NCBI GenBank assembly: GCA_016209035.1 | Contig: JACQWX010000016.1 | Coordinates: 1-37,668 of the forward strand | From: Elusimicrobiota bacterium | Lineage (GTDB): Bacteria > Elusimicrobiota > Elusimicrobia > UBA1565 > UBA9628 | Reading direction: 5' to 3' | DNA: 37,668 nt | Part shown: positions 30,680-37,668 of the stretch, piece after piece | Numbering within the stretch: the stretch's first letter is position 1 | How the letters are laid out: every line of letters begins with the position of its first letter | Notes under the pieces: generated by a model | The model's database searches: none | Seen by the model: only the letters and a program-made list of their open reading frames with translations | Told to the model about the DNA's origin: nothing | Program-made: the position numbers and the translations under genes

Positions 30680-31152
30680 CAGTCTTTCCTGTCGCGGTCA
30701 AGGGCGGAGCCCCTGGCCTTCCAGGATATTGGATGGCCAGGTCCCGGCAGCCTTTCGGGAATGGCGTTGGCTGCCAGGACGATGAAGAACAAGGGCTGCC
30801 CGTACTGCACCGTCTGGCCCGCGTCGACGCAGACGTTCTGGACCACCCCGGAGGCCGGGGCCTCGACCCTCTTCGGCGCGCCGACCCCCTCTACGATTCC
30901 CATGAGGTCGCCCTTGGAGACGCTCTTGCCTTCAACCGCGAGCCGGGCCGATCCCGGCGCGTTCCACTGGAAGACGCCGACGCCCGGGCATGGCACCGCC
31001 GCGAGGTTGCGGCCGGGGAAGCCGCACACCGCCGTCATCGGCCGGGGCCTCTTGGAGAAGGAGAAGCCCTTGCCGTCGACTTTGAACTCCAGCTCGACTA
31101 AGTCGGTCGTCTCGGCCCAATCCATCACTTCGTTGAGGTCGTTCTTTTCCAT
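30679..31152 (-). CDS. AccB-like protein lacking the biotin-accepting lysine
   Basis: This 157-aa protein has the layout of a biotin carboxyl carrier: a short N-terminal region, a Pro/Gly-rich linker and a biotinyl domain (residues about 75-125: KSVSKGDLMG, SGVVQNVCVDAGQTVQYGQPLFFIV). At the place of the normal EAMKM it reads EGVGAPK (residues 88-94), with no gap in the alignment to the family, so the biotin lysine is replaced by G91. K94 is three positions later and not in a biotin context. It sits directly before accC as accB does elsewhere. It may be a regulatory or structural partner, as the plant BADC proteins are, or a decayed accB. Start at 31152 has AGGAAAGG 9 nt upstream; ATG at 31161 is the alternative and overlaps the cdd stop. 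Confidence 0.82.
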   Translation of the reverse strand: MEKNDLNEVMDWAETTDLVELEFKVDGKGFSFSKRPRPMTAVCGFPGRNLAAVPCPGVGVFQWNAPGSARLAVEGKSVSKGDLMGIVEGVGAPKRVEAPASGVVQNVCVDAGQTVQYGQPLFFIVLAANAIPERLPGPGHPISWKARGSALDRDRKD

Positions 31153-31157
31153 GGAGT

Positions 31158-31715
31158 TCATCCTTTCCTGGCTCTGGCTTTCCTCCGACCACTTCCTCGC
31201 CGACCCGCTGCGCGGGTCCTCCGGCTTGGTCGTCTGCGGGCGTTCTTGCGCGAGGGGTGCTTGCGGCGCATGAGGTTCTGGGGATTCGCCGGCCTCGAGA
31301 GCAGGCCGGAGGCGTACGGGTCGAACGGGGAGGGGAGCATGGAGAAGACCTTGGCCCTGGTGACCGTGTGCCTTCTCGAGTCCCCGCTGACGTTGACGAG
31401 GTAGAGGATGGTGTCCTTGGTGGAGAACTCGAGCATGACCTGCCTGCAGGCCCCGCACGGCTTGGCCGAGCTCCCGACGATGCAGATCGCCTTGATCTGC
31501 GTCTGCCTGCGGCTGACGGCGTTGAAGATCGCGGAGCGCTCGGCGCACATGGAGAGGCCGTAGGAGGCGTTCTCCACGTTGCAGCCGGCCAAGATCCTGC
31601 CGGATGAGGTCAGCACTGACGCTCCGACGGGATACTTGGAATACGGGCAATAGGCGTTCTTCCTGGCCGAGAGGGCGATGTCTATGAGGCGCTTGATCTC
31701 TTTGGTAGGTTTCAT
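31158..31715 (-). CDS. cdd: cytidine deaminase with a repeat-derived basic tail
   Basis: The first 137 or so residues are a homotetrameric-type cytidine deaminase: KYPVGASVLTSSGRILAGCNVENASYG, CAE (C57, catalytic E59) and PCGACRQVM (C87, C90) bind zinc. It hydrolyses cytidine/deoxycytidine to uridine/deoxyuridine for salvage. Normal length is about 130-140 aa; this one continues for about 48 residues rich in Arg and Lys. Part of that tail (residues about 161-177) is made by the family B element at 31186-31233, read in a different frame from its use in the GT2 gene. The stop overlaps the start region of the AccB-like gene. The tail may be a recent addition with no catalytic role. Confidence 0.9.
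   Translation of the reverse strand: MKPTKEIKRLIDIALSARKNAYCPYSKYPVGASVLTSSGRILAGCNVENASYGLSMCAERSAIFNAVSRRQTQIKAICIVGSSAKPCGACRQVMLEFSTKDTILYLVNVSGDSRRHTVTRAKVFSMLPSPFDPYASGLLSRPANPQNLMRRKHPSRKNARRRPSRRTRAAGRRGSGRRKARARKG
31186..31233 (-). repeat. translated palindromic repeat, family B, copy 2
   Basis: The core GACCCGC-TGC-GCGGGTC (31202-31218) and flanks match 8162-8209 in reverse orientation. It encodes the Arg-rich tail of the cytidine deaminase. In the AccB-like frame upstream of that gene's start it would read DPRSGSARKW, the same peptide as in the GT2 gene. Confidence 0.75.
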
Positions 31716-32578
31716 TTGAGGTGTTTCCCGATGATGGCCTTAAGCTTCGCGGCCGTCTTCTTGTCGATGAACGCGGGGTCCGTGAAGATGGCGCCTTCGA
31801 GCGCCCGGCCGCAGGGGCAGCGGCGCGGCAGGGCCGCGAGCCTGGGGACCGCCGCCTCTAGCAGCCGGCGGGCGTTGCCGTTGTTGGCGGAGAGGTTCTC
31901 GACCACCATGGAGGTCGAGACCTCCTCCCCGGGCTTCCAGCAGTCGTAGTCCGTGATCATGGCGACGCTGGTGTAGCAGATCTCGGCCTCGCGGGCGAGT
32001 TTGGCCTCGGGCATGACCGTCATGCCGATGATCGAGTAGCCCAACCTGCGGTGGTATTCGGACTCGGCCAGGGTGGAGAAGAGCGGCCCCTCCATGCAGG
32101 CGTATACGCCGCCCTTTAGGGCGGCGATTCCCAGTCGTTTCGTTTCTTCATAGAGGACCTCCGTCTGATCCTTGCAGAACGGCTGCGCGAACGCCACGTG
32201 GGCTACGATGCCGTCCCCGAAGAAGGTCCCCCGCCGAGCCTTGGTCTCGTCTACGACCTGGTCCGGGAAGAAGAAGTGCCGGGGGCTAAGTTCCTCCTTG
32301 AGCGACCCGACCGCGCCGAAGCCGATGATGCGCTCGACGCCGAGGGTCTTGAGGGCATAGATGTTGGCCCGGCTGTTGACCTCGGCGGGCAGGAGCCGGT
32401 GCCCCCTGCAGTGGCGCGGCAGGAAGGCGATGGGAACGCCGCCCAGCTCGCCGACGAGGACGGGCCCGGAATGTGGGCCGAAGGGGGTCTTCACGCGCGC
32501 CTCGCGCGTCTGGGCGAGCCGGTCCCAATCGTAGAAGCCGCTGCCGCCGATGGCCGCGATCTTGATCGGTTTCTTCAT
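31712..32578 (-). CDS. mtnP: S-methyl-5'-thioadenosine phosphorylase
   Basis: This 288-aa trimeric purine-nucleoside phosphorylase should cleave 5'-methylthioadenosine with phosphate to adenine and methylthioribose 1-phosphate in methionine salvage. Diagnostic pieces are IGGSGFYDWD, TPFGPHSGPV (phosphate site), FLPRHCRGHRLLPAEVNSRANIYALK, GFGAVGSLKEELSP, the substrate loop YACMEGPLFSTLAESEYHR, GMTVMPEAKLAREAEICY and ITDYDCWK. Length matches the family. Its ATG overlaps the receiver-protein stop, and its stop overlaps the cytidine deaminase ATG, both as ATGA. Confidence 0.93.
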   Translation of the reverse strand: MKKPIKIAAIGGSGFYDWDRLAQTREARVKTPFGPHSGPVLVGELGGVPIAFLPRHCRGHRLLPAEVNSRANIYALKTLGVERIIGFGAVGSLKEELSPRHFFFPDQVVDETKARRGTFFGDGIVAHVAFAQPFCKDQTEVLYEETKRLGIAALKGGVYACMEGPLFSTLAESEYHRRLGYSIIGMTVMPEAKLAREAEICYTSVAMITDYDCWKPGEEVSTSMVVENLSANNGNARRLLEAAVPRLAALPRRCPCGRALEGAIFTDPAFIDKKTAAKLKAIIGKHLK

Positions 32579-32958
32579 GGAACGTATCCTCCCATCGGCA
32601 ACAGCTCCTTGATGAGGTCGTCAAGCTGGGTGAGCGAGATGGGCTTCTGCACGAAGCGGGTCTTGGGGTCGTTCGGCAGGAGGGGCTTGAGCTTCTCGTA
32701 CGGATGGGCCGAGATGAAGAGGATGGGGATGCCGGCGGTCTTGGGGTCGGTCTGGAGGACCTTGTAGGCCGCCGAGCCGTAGGCGCCCGGCATCTGGATG
32801 TCCGCGATGATGAGGTGGGGCTTGTGCTCCGCCGCCTTCTGCGCGAGCGCGAAGCCGTCGTTGACCAGGATGACCCGGTGGTTCTTGGAGGCGAGGTAGT
32901 CCCCCAGAAGGGTCGTGATGTCCGGGTTGTCGTCCGCGATGAGGATTTGGGCTATCAC
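32575..32958 (-). CDS. single-domain response regulator (CheY-like receiver)
   Basis: A 127-aa receiver domain with no output domain. The acidic pair D9/D10 (ILIADDN), phosphorylated D53 (IIADIQMPG), S83 (FISAHP) and K105 (QKP) are all in place, so phosphotransfer is expected. No histidine kinase is in the window. It begins with GTG at 32958; the start and its ribosome site lie on the arm of the family A palindrome. The stop overlaps the mtnP start as ATGA, which couples a signalling protein to a salvage enzyme, probably by operon growth more than by function. Confidence 0.9.
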   Translation of the reverse strand: MIAQILIADDNPDITTLLGDYLASKNHRVILVNDGFALAQKAAEHKPHLIIADIQMPGAYGSAAYKVLQTDPKTAGIPILFISAHPYEKLKPLLPNDPKTRFVQKPISLTQLDDLIKELLPMGGYVP

Positions 32959-32982
32959 TTGCCTCCCCCACGGGGAGGCAAG
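32958..32982. repeat. short palindromic repeat, family A, copy 3 (holds a start site)
   Basis: CTTGCCTCCCC-CAC-GGGGAGGCAAG, an 11-bp perfect stem. On the minus strand its inner arm reads GGGGAGG, 3 nt before the GTG of the receiver gene, so it appears to provide the Shine-Dalgarno. Pairing of the arms would hide that site. Confidence 0.65.
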
Positions 32983-33010
32983 TAGCTGTGGGGGCGGATG
33001 TTGTTCTTCA

Positions 33011-34282
33011 TCAAGCCTTTCCGTTCTCCATTTCTTTCACCAGTTTCGGATACACCGGGAACCTCCTGCACAGCCCCTTCACCTTCTCCGCGACGCTCTT
33101 GAGATAGCCTTCGTCGCCCTTGTGGGCGATGGAATCGTCGATCCACTGGGCGATCTGGTCCATCTCGGCCAAGGCCATGCCGCGGGTGGTCACGGCCGGG
33201 GTGCCGATGCGCACGCCCGAGGCGATGAAGGGCTTCTGCGGGTCGAAGGGGATGGCGTTCTTGTTGACCGTGATGCCGGCCTTGTCGAGGGCGGCCTCCG
33301 CCTCCTTGCCCGTGGTGTTCTTGGGCCGCAGGTCCAAGGAGAAGAGGTGGCAGTCCGTGCCGCCGGAGACGATCCTATAGCCAAGGCCCGCCAGGGCCTT
33401 GGCTAGGTGTCTGGCGTTCTCTAGAGTCTTCCTTTGGTACTCTTTGAACTCGGGCTTGAGCGCCTCTCCGAAGCACACCGCTTTGGCCGCGATGACGTGC
33501 ATCAGCGGCCCCCCTTGGGTGCCCGGGAAGTTGATCTTGTCCACGGCGGCGGCGTGGGCCGCCTTGCAGAGGATCATGCCGCCGCGCGGGCCGCGGAGGG
33601 TCTTGTGAGTGGTGGTGGTGGTGAAGTCCGCCAAGCCCACGGGGGAGGGATAGACGCCGACGGCGATCATCCCGGCGTAATGCGCGATGTCGGCGGCGAA
33701 ATATGCGCCGACCTTGTCGGCGCACTCTTTCAGGCGTTTCCAATCGAAGATGCGGGAATAATTCGATGCCCCGGCAAAGATCATTTTCGGCCGGCGCTCC
33801 TGCGCCAGTCGTTCGGCCTCATCATAATCGATGAGTTCGTCGTCCCGACGAACCGTCATGGGAACGATCTTGAAGTACTTGCCGGAGAAGTTGAGCGGAT
33901 GGCCGTGGGAGAGGTGCCCGCCGTGGTCGAGGCTCAAGGCCATGACCGTGTCGCCGGGGGCGATCACGGAGAGGTACATCGCGATGTTGGCCTGGGTGCC
34001 GGAGTGGGGCTGGACGTTGGCGTGCTCGGCGCCGAAGAGCTGTTTCGCGCGCTCGATGGCGAGCCTCTCGGCGACGTCGACCCATTCGCAGCCGCCGTAG
34101 TAGCGCTTGCCGGGGTAGCCCTCGGCGTACTTGTTGGTCAGGACCGAGCCTTGCGCCTCGAGCACGGCCTCCGAGACGTAGTTCTCGGAGGCGATGAGCT
34201 CGAGATGGTCGGCTTGCCTGAGGGTCTCGCCCAGGACGGCCTTGTAGACCTCCGGGTCCCTGAGGCTTAAGGTATCGCTCAT
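33011..34282 (-). CDS. glyA: serine hydroxymethyltransferase
   Basis: This 423-aa PLP enzyme interconverts serine and tetrahydrofolate with glycine and methylene-THF, supplying one-carbon units. [71 protein letters not shown] and the PLP-lysine motif [15 protein letters not shown] are intact. Length is typical (about 415-425). The ATG at 34282 has AAGGAG 5 nt upstream and overlaps the stop of the TsaC fusion (ATGA). The long open frame upstream of it belongs to that neighbour. The 52 bp between its stop and the receiver gene hold the 5' part of the family A palindrome. Confidence 0.97.
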   Translation of the reverse strand: MSDTLSLRDPEVYKAVLGETLRQADHLELIASENYVSEAVLEAQGSVLTNKYAEGYPGKRYYGGCEWVDVAERLAIERAKQLFGAEHANVQPHSGTQANIAMYLSVIAPGDTVMALSLDHGGHLSHGHPLNFSGKYFKIVPMTVRRDDELIDYDEAERLAQERRPKMIFAGASNYSRIFDWKRLKECADKVGAYFAADIAHYAGMIAVGVYPSPVGLADFTTTTTHKTLRGPRGGMILCKAAHAAAVDKINFPGTQGGPLMHVIAAKAVCFGEALKPEFKEYQRKTLENARHLAKALAGLGYRIVSGGTDCHLFSLDLRPKNTTGKEAEAALDKAGITVNKNAIPFDPQKPFIASGVRIGTPAVTTRGMALAEMDQIAQWIDDSIAHKGDEGYLKSVAEKVKGLCRRFPVYPKLVKEMENGKA

Positions 34283-35385
34283 GGATGCTCCTTGCGCAGG
34301 AACGCTTCGACGGCCTCCCGGAGCTTGTCCCGGCAGGCCGCGTAGACCTCCTCGGATTGGCCGATGGGGTCCTCGATGTTGGGGTGGGGGAGGTCCGTGA
34401 AGCGGCCCAGGACATGGACCTTCCCGGTGAACTCGGGGTAGCGGTCCAGGACCTCCTCCAGGTGCTCGTCCGTCATGACGAAGGCGAAATCCGCCCAGGC
34501 TAGGAGCTCGCGGCCGACCAGCTGGGGGACGTGGTCGAACCGCTCGATGCCCAGGGAAGCGAGGACGGCGTAGACCTGCGCCGGCACTTCGAAGTACCGC
34601 TCCGCGGCCACGCCGGCCGAGCGCGCCGAAAAGCCGGGCTTCAAGGCCGCGGCGAGCTTGGCCAGGAGCTTCTCCGCCATCACGCTGCGGCAGGAGTTGC
34701 CGGTGCAGACGAACAAGACGTTGCGCTTGGCCGGGGCCGCCCGGACGCCCGGCACGCTCTGGAGGACTTCCAGGACCTCGCGGGCGGCCACGGCGCCCTC
34801 CCGCAGGACGCGGGCCTTGTCCCCGGAGAGGTCCGCGATGGTCGACTCCGTGCCCGGGACAGGGCCCGCGTCCACGATGAAATCCACGAGGCCGTCGAAC
34901 CGCTTGACCACGGCGGCGCCGTCGGCCAAGGGCGGCGCTTGGCTTGCGTTGGCGCTGGTCGAGGCCCACGGGACGCCCGACTCCTCGAGGAGGCGCAGGA
35001 TCACCGGATGGGCCGGGACCCGCACGGCCAGGGTCTTGTACTCGGGGAACGTCAGTATCCGGCCTTCATGGGTCGCCTTGAGGATCATGGTGAGGGCCCC
35101 CGGCCAGAAGCGCCCGGCCAAGGTCTCGGCCGCCGGGCTCCATTCGACCCACTGGGCGGCGGACTGCGTCGAAGGCAGCAGGATCGGCAGGGGCTTGTCC
35201 GAGTCGCGGCCCTTGAGCTGGAAGATCCTCCGGGTGACGGCCTTGACCATGCCGGTGGAGCCCAGCCCGTAGACCGTGTCGGTGGGGAAGGCGACGATCT
35301 TGCAGTCCTTGACGCCGGCGGCGACGAGCCGGGCCGCGTCGTCGGGGATCTTGCCGTTCGGGGGGATTCGGATGATTGTGGTCAT
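34279..35385 (-). CDS. TsaC/Sua5-type threonylcarbamoyl-AMP synthase fused to low-molecular-weight protein phosphatase
   Basis: A 368-aa two-domain protein. Residues about 8-205 are a YrdC/Sua5 domain ([50 protein letters not shown]), which makes threonylcarbamoyl-AMP for tRNA t6A37. From about 220 lies a low-molecular-weight phosphatase domain with the P-loop VCTGNSCRS (C227, R233) and a late acid motif [12 protein letters not shown] (general acid D). In Bacillus ywlC (Sua5-like) and ywlE (an arginine phosphatase) are close neighbours, and glyA lies just downstream; here ywlC- and ywlE-like parts are fused and glyA is next. Whether the phosphatase acts on tyrosine or arginine is unknown. Confidence 0.9.
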   Translation of the reverse strand: MTTIIRIPPNGKIPDDAARLVAAGVKDCKIVAFPTDTVYGLGSTGMVKAVTRRIFQLKGRDSDKPLPILLPSTQSAAQWVEWSPAAETLAGRFWPGALTMILKATHEGRILTFPEYKTLAVRVPAHPVILRLLEESGVPWASTSANASQAPPLADGAAVVKRFDGLVDFIVDAGPVPGTESTIADLSGDKARVLREGAVAAREVLEVLQSVPGVRAAPAKRNVLFVCTGNSCRSVMAEKLLAKLAAALKPGFSARSAGVAAERYFEVPAQVYAVLASLGIERFDHVPQLVGRELLAWADFAFVMTDEHLEEVLDRYPEFTGKVHVLGRFTDLPHPNIEDPIGQSEEVYAACRDKLREAVEAFLRKEHP

Positions 35386-36125
35386 GTCGGCCGAGATGAG
35401 CGAAGCGAATCGAGGCCTTCTGTCTGCGTTGCCGTCTCTTCCCCGTTGGCCGAGGCTTTGTCTTTCGGCCCGAACATCAGCACGAACTCCCCCAGGAGCT
35501 CACCCCTTCCGGCGAGGACGGTTCGGACCTCGGATATGGTCCCGCCCACCCATTCCTCGTGGACCTTGGTCATCTCGCGGGCCGCGCACGCGCGGCAGGA
35601 AGGCCCCATCGCGGTCTCGGCCTCCTGGAGGGCGCGTAGGACCCGGTAAGGCGACTCATAGAGCACGACCGTCTTGCCGAGGCTCGCGGCCTCGCGCAGG
35701 GCGCGGTTGCGTTTCGAAGGAGAGCGGGGCAGGAACCCCAGCATCACGAAGGAGTCGGCGGGCAGTCCCGAGCCGGCAAGGGCGGTGGTCGCGGCGTTGG
35801 GCCCGGGCAGGGCCGAGACCCCGATGCCGGCGGCCCGGGCCAGTTCGACGATGCGCCGGCCAGGATCCGAGAGGCCGGGCATCCCGCCGTCGGACACGAC
35901 GGCGATGTCCTGGCCTTCCTGGAGCCTCGCCAAGAGGCCCTGCCGGGAGCGTTCGTCGCGTTCGTTGTAGCGCAGGAGCGGCGTGGAGATCTTGAAATGG
36001 GAGAAGAGTTTCCGAGTGCGACGAGTGTCTTCGCAGAAAACGGCGCGAACAGAGCCGAGGGCCCGTAGGGCCCTCGGCGAAATGTCGTCCAGGTTGCCGA
36101 TGGGAGTGGGAACGAGGTAGAGCAT
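35382..36125 (-). CDS. rsmI: 16S rRNA (cytidine-1402-2'-O)-methyltransferase
   Basis: A 247-aa SAM-dependent tetrapyrrole-methylase-fold enzyme that methylates the ribose of C1402 in 16S rRNA. LYLVPTPIGNLDDISPRALRAL, FCEDTRRTRKLFSHF, VVSDGGMPGLSDPG, ALPGPNAATTAL and REMTKVHEEWVGGT are all RsmI signatures. It is shorter at the C-terminus than E. coli RsmI (about 286 aa), as in several other phyla. The ATG at 36125 is chosen because the conserved LYLVPTPIGN starts at once; the longer frame upstream is not conserved-looking. Its stop overlaps the next gene's ATG (ATGA). Confidence 0.92.
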   Translation of the reverse strand: MLYLVPTPIGNLDDISPRALRALGSVRAVFCEDTRRTRKLFSHFKISTPLLRYNERDERSRQGLLARLQEGQDIAVVSDGGMPGLSDPGRRIVELARAAGIGVSALPGPNAATTALAGSGLPADSFVMLGFLPRSPSKRNRALREAASLGKTVVLYESPYRVLRALQEAETAMGPSCRACAAREMTKVHEEWVGGTISEVRTVLAGRGELLGEFVLMFGPKDKASANGEETATQTEGLDSLRSSRPT

Positions 36126-36157
36126 GGGGCTCAATCGCTCCGGCCGAGGGCCAGCCC

Positions 36158-37399
36158 TCAGGTCTGGCGGCCGTTGTTCCACTCGGACTCCTCGATCCTG
36201 AGGAAGACCTCGACCACATGGGGGTCGAACTGGGTCCCGGCGGCGCGGCGCAGCTCCGCCACGGCCTTCTCGCGGCCCAGGGCCTTGCGGTAGGGCCGGT
36301 CCGAGGTCATGGCGTCCCAGGCGTCGATGACCGCGACGATGCGGGCCCCCATCGGGATCTCGGGGCCCTTGAGGCCCTCGGGGTAGCCCTGGCCGTTGTA
36401 CCATTCCTGGTGGTAGAGAACCATCTGCGCCACGGGGCCAAGGAACTTGACCGGGGCCAGGATCTGATGCCCGATCATGGGGTGGCGCTTCATCACCTCG
36501 TACTCCTCGGCCGTGAGCTTCCCGGGCTTGAGCAGGATGGCCTCGTCGATGCCGATCTTGCCGATGTCGTGGAGCAGCGCCGCGTATTCCACGTAGCGCA
36601 CCATGGGCTCCGGAAGTTGTGCTTCGATCGCGAGCCTGCGGGCGCGCACGCGGGCTCGGTCCGAGTGCTCCCGGGTGTAGGCGTCCTTGGTGTCGACCGC
36701 GCGGGCGAGCGTCTGCACCATCTCCATGTAGAAGGTCTGCAGGTTGTCCACGAGCTGGAAGTTGTAGAGGATGCAGGCGGACTCGGCGGCCAGGAGCGTC
36801 AGGAAGCGGACGTTGCAGTCGCTGAAGGGCTCGGCGGCGCCCATGCCGTGGAGGCTGATGACGCCCACGGGCTTCGACTTGAGGATCAAAGGCACGCAGA
36901 TGAGCGGCCCCGGGATGTCGTCTGCGTGCTTGACGTAGCGCGGGTCCTTCAGGGCGTCCGGCACGGAGATGGGCTGTCCGGTCTCGAAGACCTTGCCCGC
37001 GATGCCTTCGCCTGACTTGAGCGTGAATCCTCTGGAGGCCGCTTCAGAAAGGCCCTTGGACGCGACCACCGAGAGGGACGCCGTCTTGTCGTCCCAGAGC
37101 ATCAGCGAGGCCTGCGGGGCGCCCATGAACCGGCAGGCGCCGTCCATCACGGCCTGGGCGAAATCCTCCCGGGAGGCCGCGTCGGAATGGGAGACGTTGT
37201 GCTCCTGGAGGGCCAGCATGATGGTCAGGAGCTCGTCGAGCCGTTCCCAGCCCTGAGGCTGGGTGCAGGGCTCGGTGCAGGGCCTCTCCTCGGCGGAGGC
37301 GCTCTTGAGATCATAGAGCTTCTGGAGGGTGACCGCGAGGGCCGCGATGAGCCCCACGCACAAAAAGACGATGACCCAGAAGACCCAGGGCGAGGCCAT
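36158..37399 (-). CDS. membrane-anchored GAF/HD-GYP domain protein
   Basis: A 413-aa signalling protein with one N-terminal membrane segment (residues about 5-25), a linker, a GAF sensor domain (about 70-210, with SLMLWDDKTASLSVVASKG and GEGIAGKVFETGQPI) and a C-terminal HD-GYP domain. The metal-binding set is EHSDR, HDIGK, RHPMIGH and HQEWYNGQGYPEG, so it should hydrolyse cyclic di-GMP, or a related dinucleotide. The ATG at 37399 gives a start directly before the hydrophobic segment; a TTG at 37417 would add six residues. It heads the minus-strand run. A TAGTCT box lies 8 nt before the ATG. rsmI begins 32 bases downstream. Confidence 0.9.
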   Translation of the reverse strand: MASPWVFWVIVFLCVGLIAALAVTLQKLYDLKSASAEERPCTEPCTQPQGWERLDELLTIMLALQEHNVSHSDAASREDFAQAVMDGACRFMGAPQASLMLWDDKTASLSVVASKGLSEAASRGFTLKSGEGIAGKVFETGQPISVPDALKDPRYVKHADDIPGPLICVPLILKSKPVGVISLHGMGAAEPFSDCNVRFLTLLAAESACILYNFQLVDNLQTFYMEMVQTLARAVDTKDAYTREHSDRARVRARRLAIEAQLPEPMVRYVEYAALLHDIGKIGIDEAILLKPGKLTAEEYEVMKRHPMIGHQILAPVKFLGPVAQMVLYHQEWYNGQGYPEGLKGPEIPMGARIVAVIDAWDAMTSDRPYRKALGREKAVAELRRAAGTQFDPHVVEVFLRIEESEWNNGRQT

Positions 37400-37668
37400 A
37401 GATGACAAGACTAGCAAATACGCCAGGGCGGATGCATGTTAACAGAAATGTCGGAGTCCGGAATCGTGGAACTTTTCGACGTCGAGTTCGTATATAGATT
37501 GAGGAGGTGTTCGAGTGGAATGGGCCAGCTCGACCTCACCCACTTTTCCCTGAGGGCTGACGGGCCAGCCTGCCCGATTCAAATCATGCTCGGGGTCCTG
37601 CCGCCGGTGGGGCCCATCGGCCTCTGCTCGCTCGTCGTGCATCGGGATTGACTGGCGGACGCTCGCAC
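37400..37668. other. end region with no secure gene
   Basis: This stretch has lower GC than the genes. A minus-strand frame is open from the window edge to a TAA at 37439-37441 and could be the end of a co-directional gene, but third positions do not look like the coding bias here and no motif is recognisable. A plus-strand frame of 71 codons at 37436-37651, and a shorter one starting at about 37519, have a GAGGAGGTG ahead but no family resemblance. I make no gene call. Confidence 0.4.

Noticed and set aside
32108..32127. Palindrome GCCGCCCT-TT-AGGGCGGC in mtnP
   Set aside because: Lies in a normal stretch of the phosphorylase before the conserved substrate loop; no insertion relative to the family.
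33382..33403. Palindrome AAGGCCC-GCCA-GGGCCTT in glyA
   Set aside because: Encodes expected residues of serine hydroxymethyltransferase; no sign of inserted sequence.
37575..37600. GATTCAAATC resembling a tRNA T-loop
   Set aside because: Flanking bases do not form a 5-bp T-stem on either strand, and no acceptor, D or anticodon stems could be built.

Overview
The window is dense, GC-rich bacterial DNA with about 35 protein genes and no rRNA, tRNA, CRISPR array or transposase that I can see. Lipopolysaccharide-type heptose genes (gmhA, an rfaE2-like gene, an HldE-like fusion), a Wzx-type flippase and B12/radical-SAM enzymes inside a glycan locus point to a Gram-negative (diderm) bacterium, probably from an uncultured lineage. 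My best guess is Elusimicrobiota, but that rests on general resemblance and I could not test it.

Layout. (1) 1-5000, plus strand: imidazolonepropionase (hutI), a HAD phosphatase, an aldehyde dehydrogenase and a MATE exporter, closely packed. (2) 5000-25510, a surface-glycan locus. On the plus strand it holds a WbuC-like cupin, an RmlD-like reductase, a nucleotidyltransferase-PfkB kinase fusion, a GT2 glycosyltransferase, a flippase and a B12/radical-SAM protein. A block of NAD-dependent epimerases and two more radical-SAM proteins follows, mostly on the minus strand. A second plus-strand run then has a paralogous reductase and cupin, a split transketolase, a zinc alcohol dehydrogenase, a HAD-APH-kinase fusion and a methyltransferase. 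(3) 25594-27393: GTP-dependent PEP carboxykinase behind its own promoter. (4) 27536-37399: twelve minus-strand genes, most joined by 4-base ATGA overlaps. In transcription order they are a GAF/HD-GYP protein, rsmI, a TsaC-phosphatase fusion, glyA, a receiver-only response regulator, mtnP, cytidine deaminase, an AccB-like protein, accC, gmhA, rfaE2-like and a DUF47/PhoU-like protein.

How the genes fit together. Region 2 looks like a pathway that makes, activates, modifies, assembles and exports an unusual sugar or glycan. Transketolase halves and a dehydrogenase could build a carbon skeleton, kinases and nucleotidyltransferases could activate it, SDR enzymes and radical-SAM proteins could modify it, and GT2 plus flippase could transfer and export it. 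The substrate cannot be read from the sequence. Region 4 mixes housekeeping functions (translation fidelity, one-carbon metabolism, nucleotide salvage, fatty-acid initiation, heptose supply).

Most unusual features. The AccB-like protein next to accC has lost the biotin-accepting lysine. Two RmlD-like/WbuC-like pairs are paralogous. A 309-bp MITE-like element has perfect 32-bp terminal inverted repeats and supplies the stop codon of the upstream gene. Several families of short palindromic repeats sit inside or at the ends of genes, recalling Rickettsia palindromic elements; one about 48-bp element occurs twice and is translated. Several genes have a -10 box only 6-12 bp before the start codon, suggesting leaderless or nearly leaderless mRNAs.
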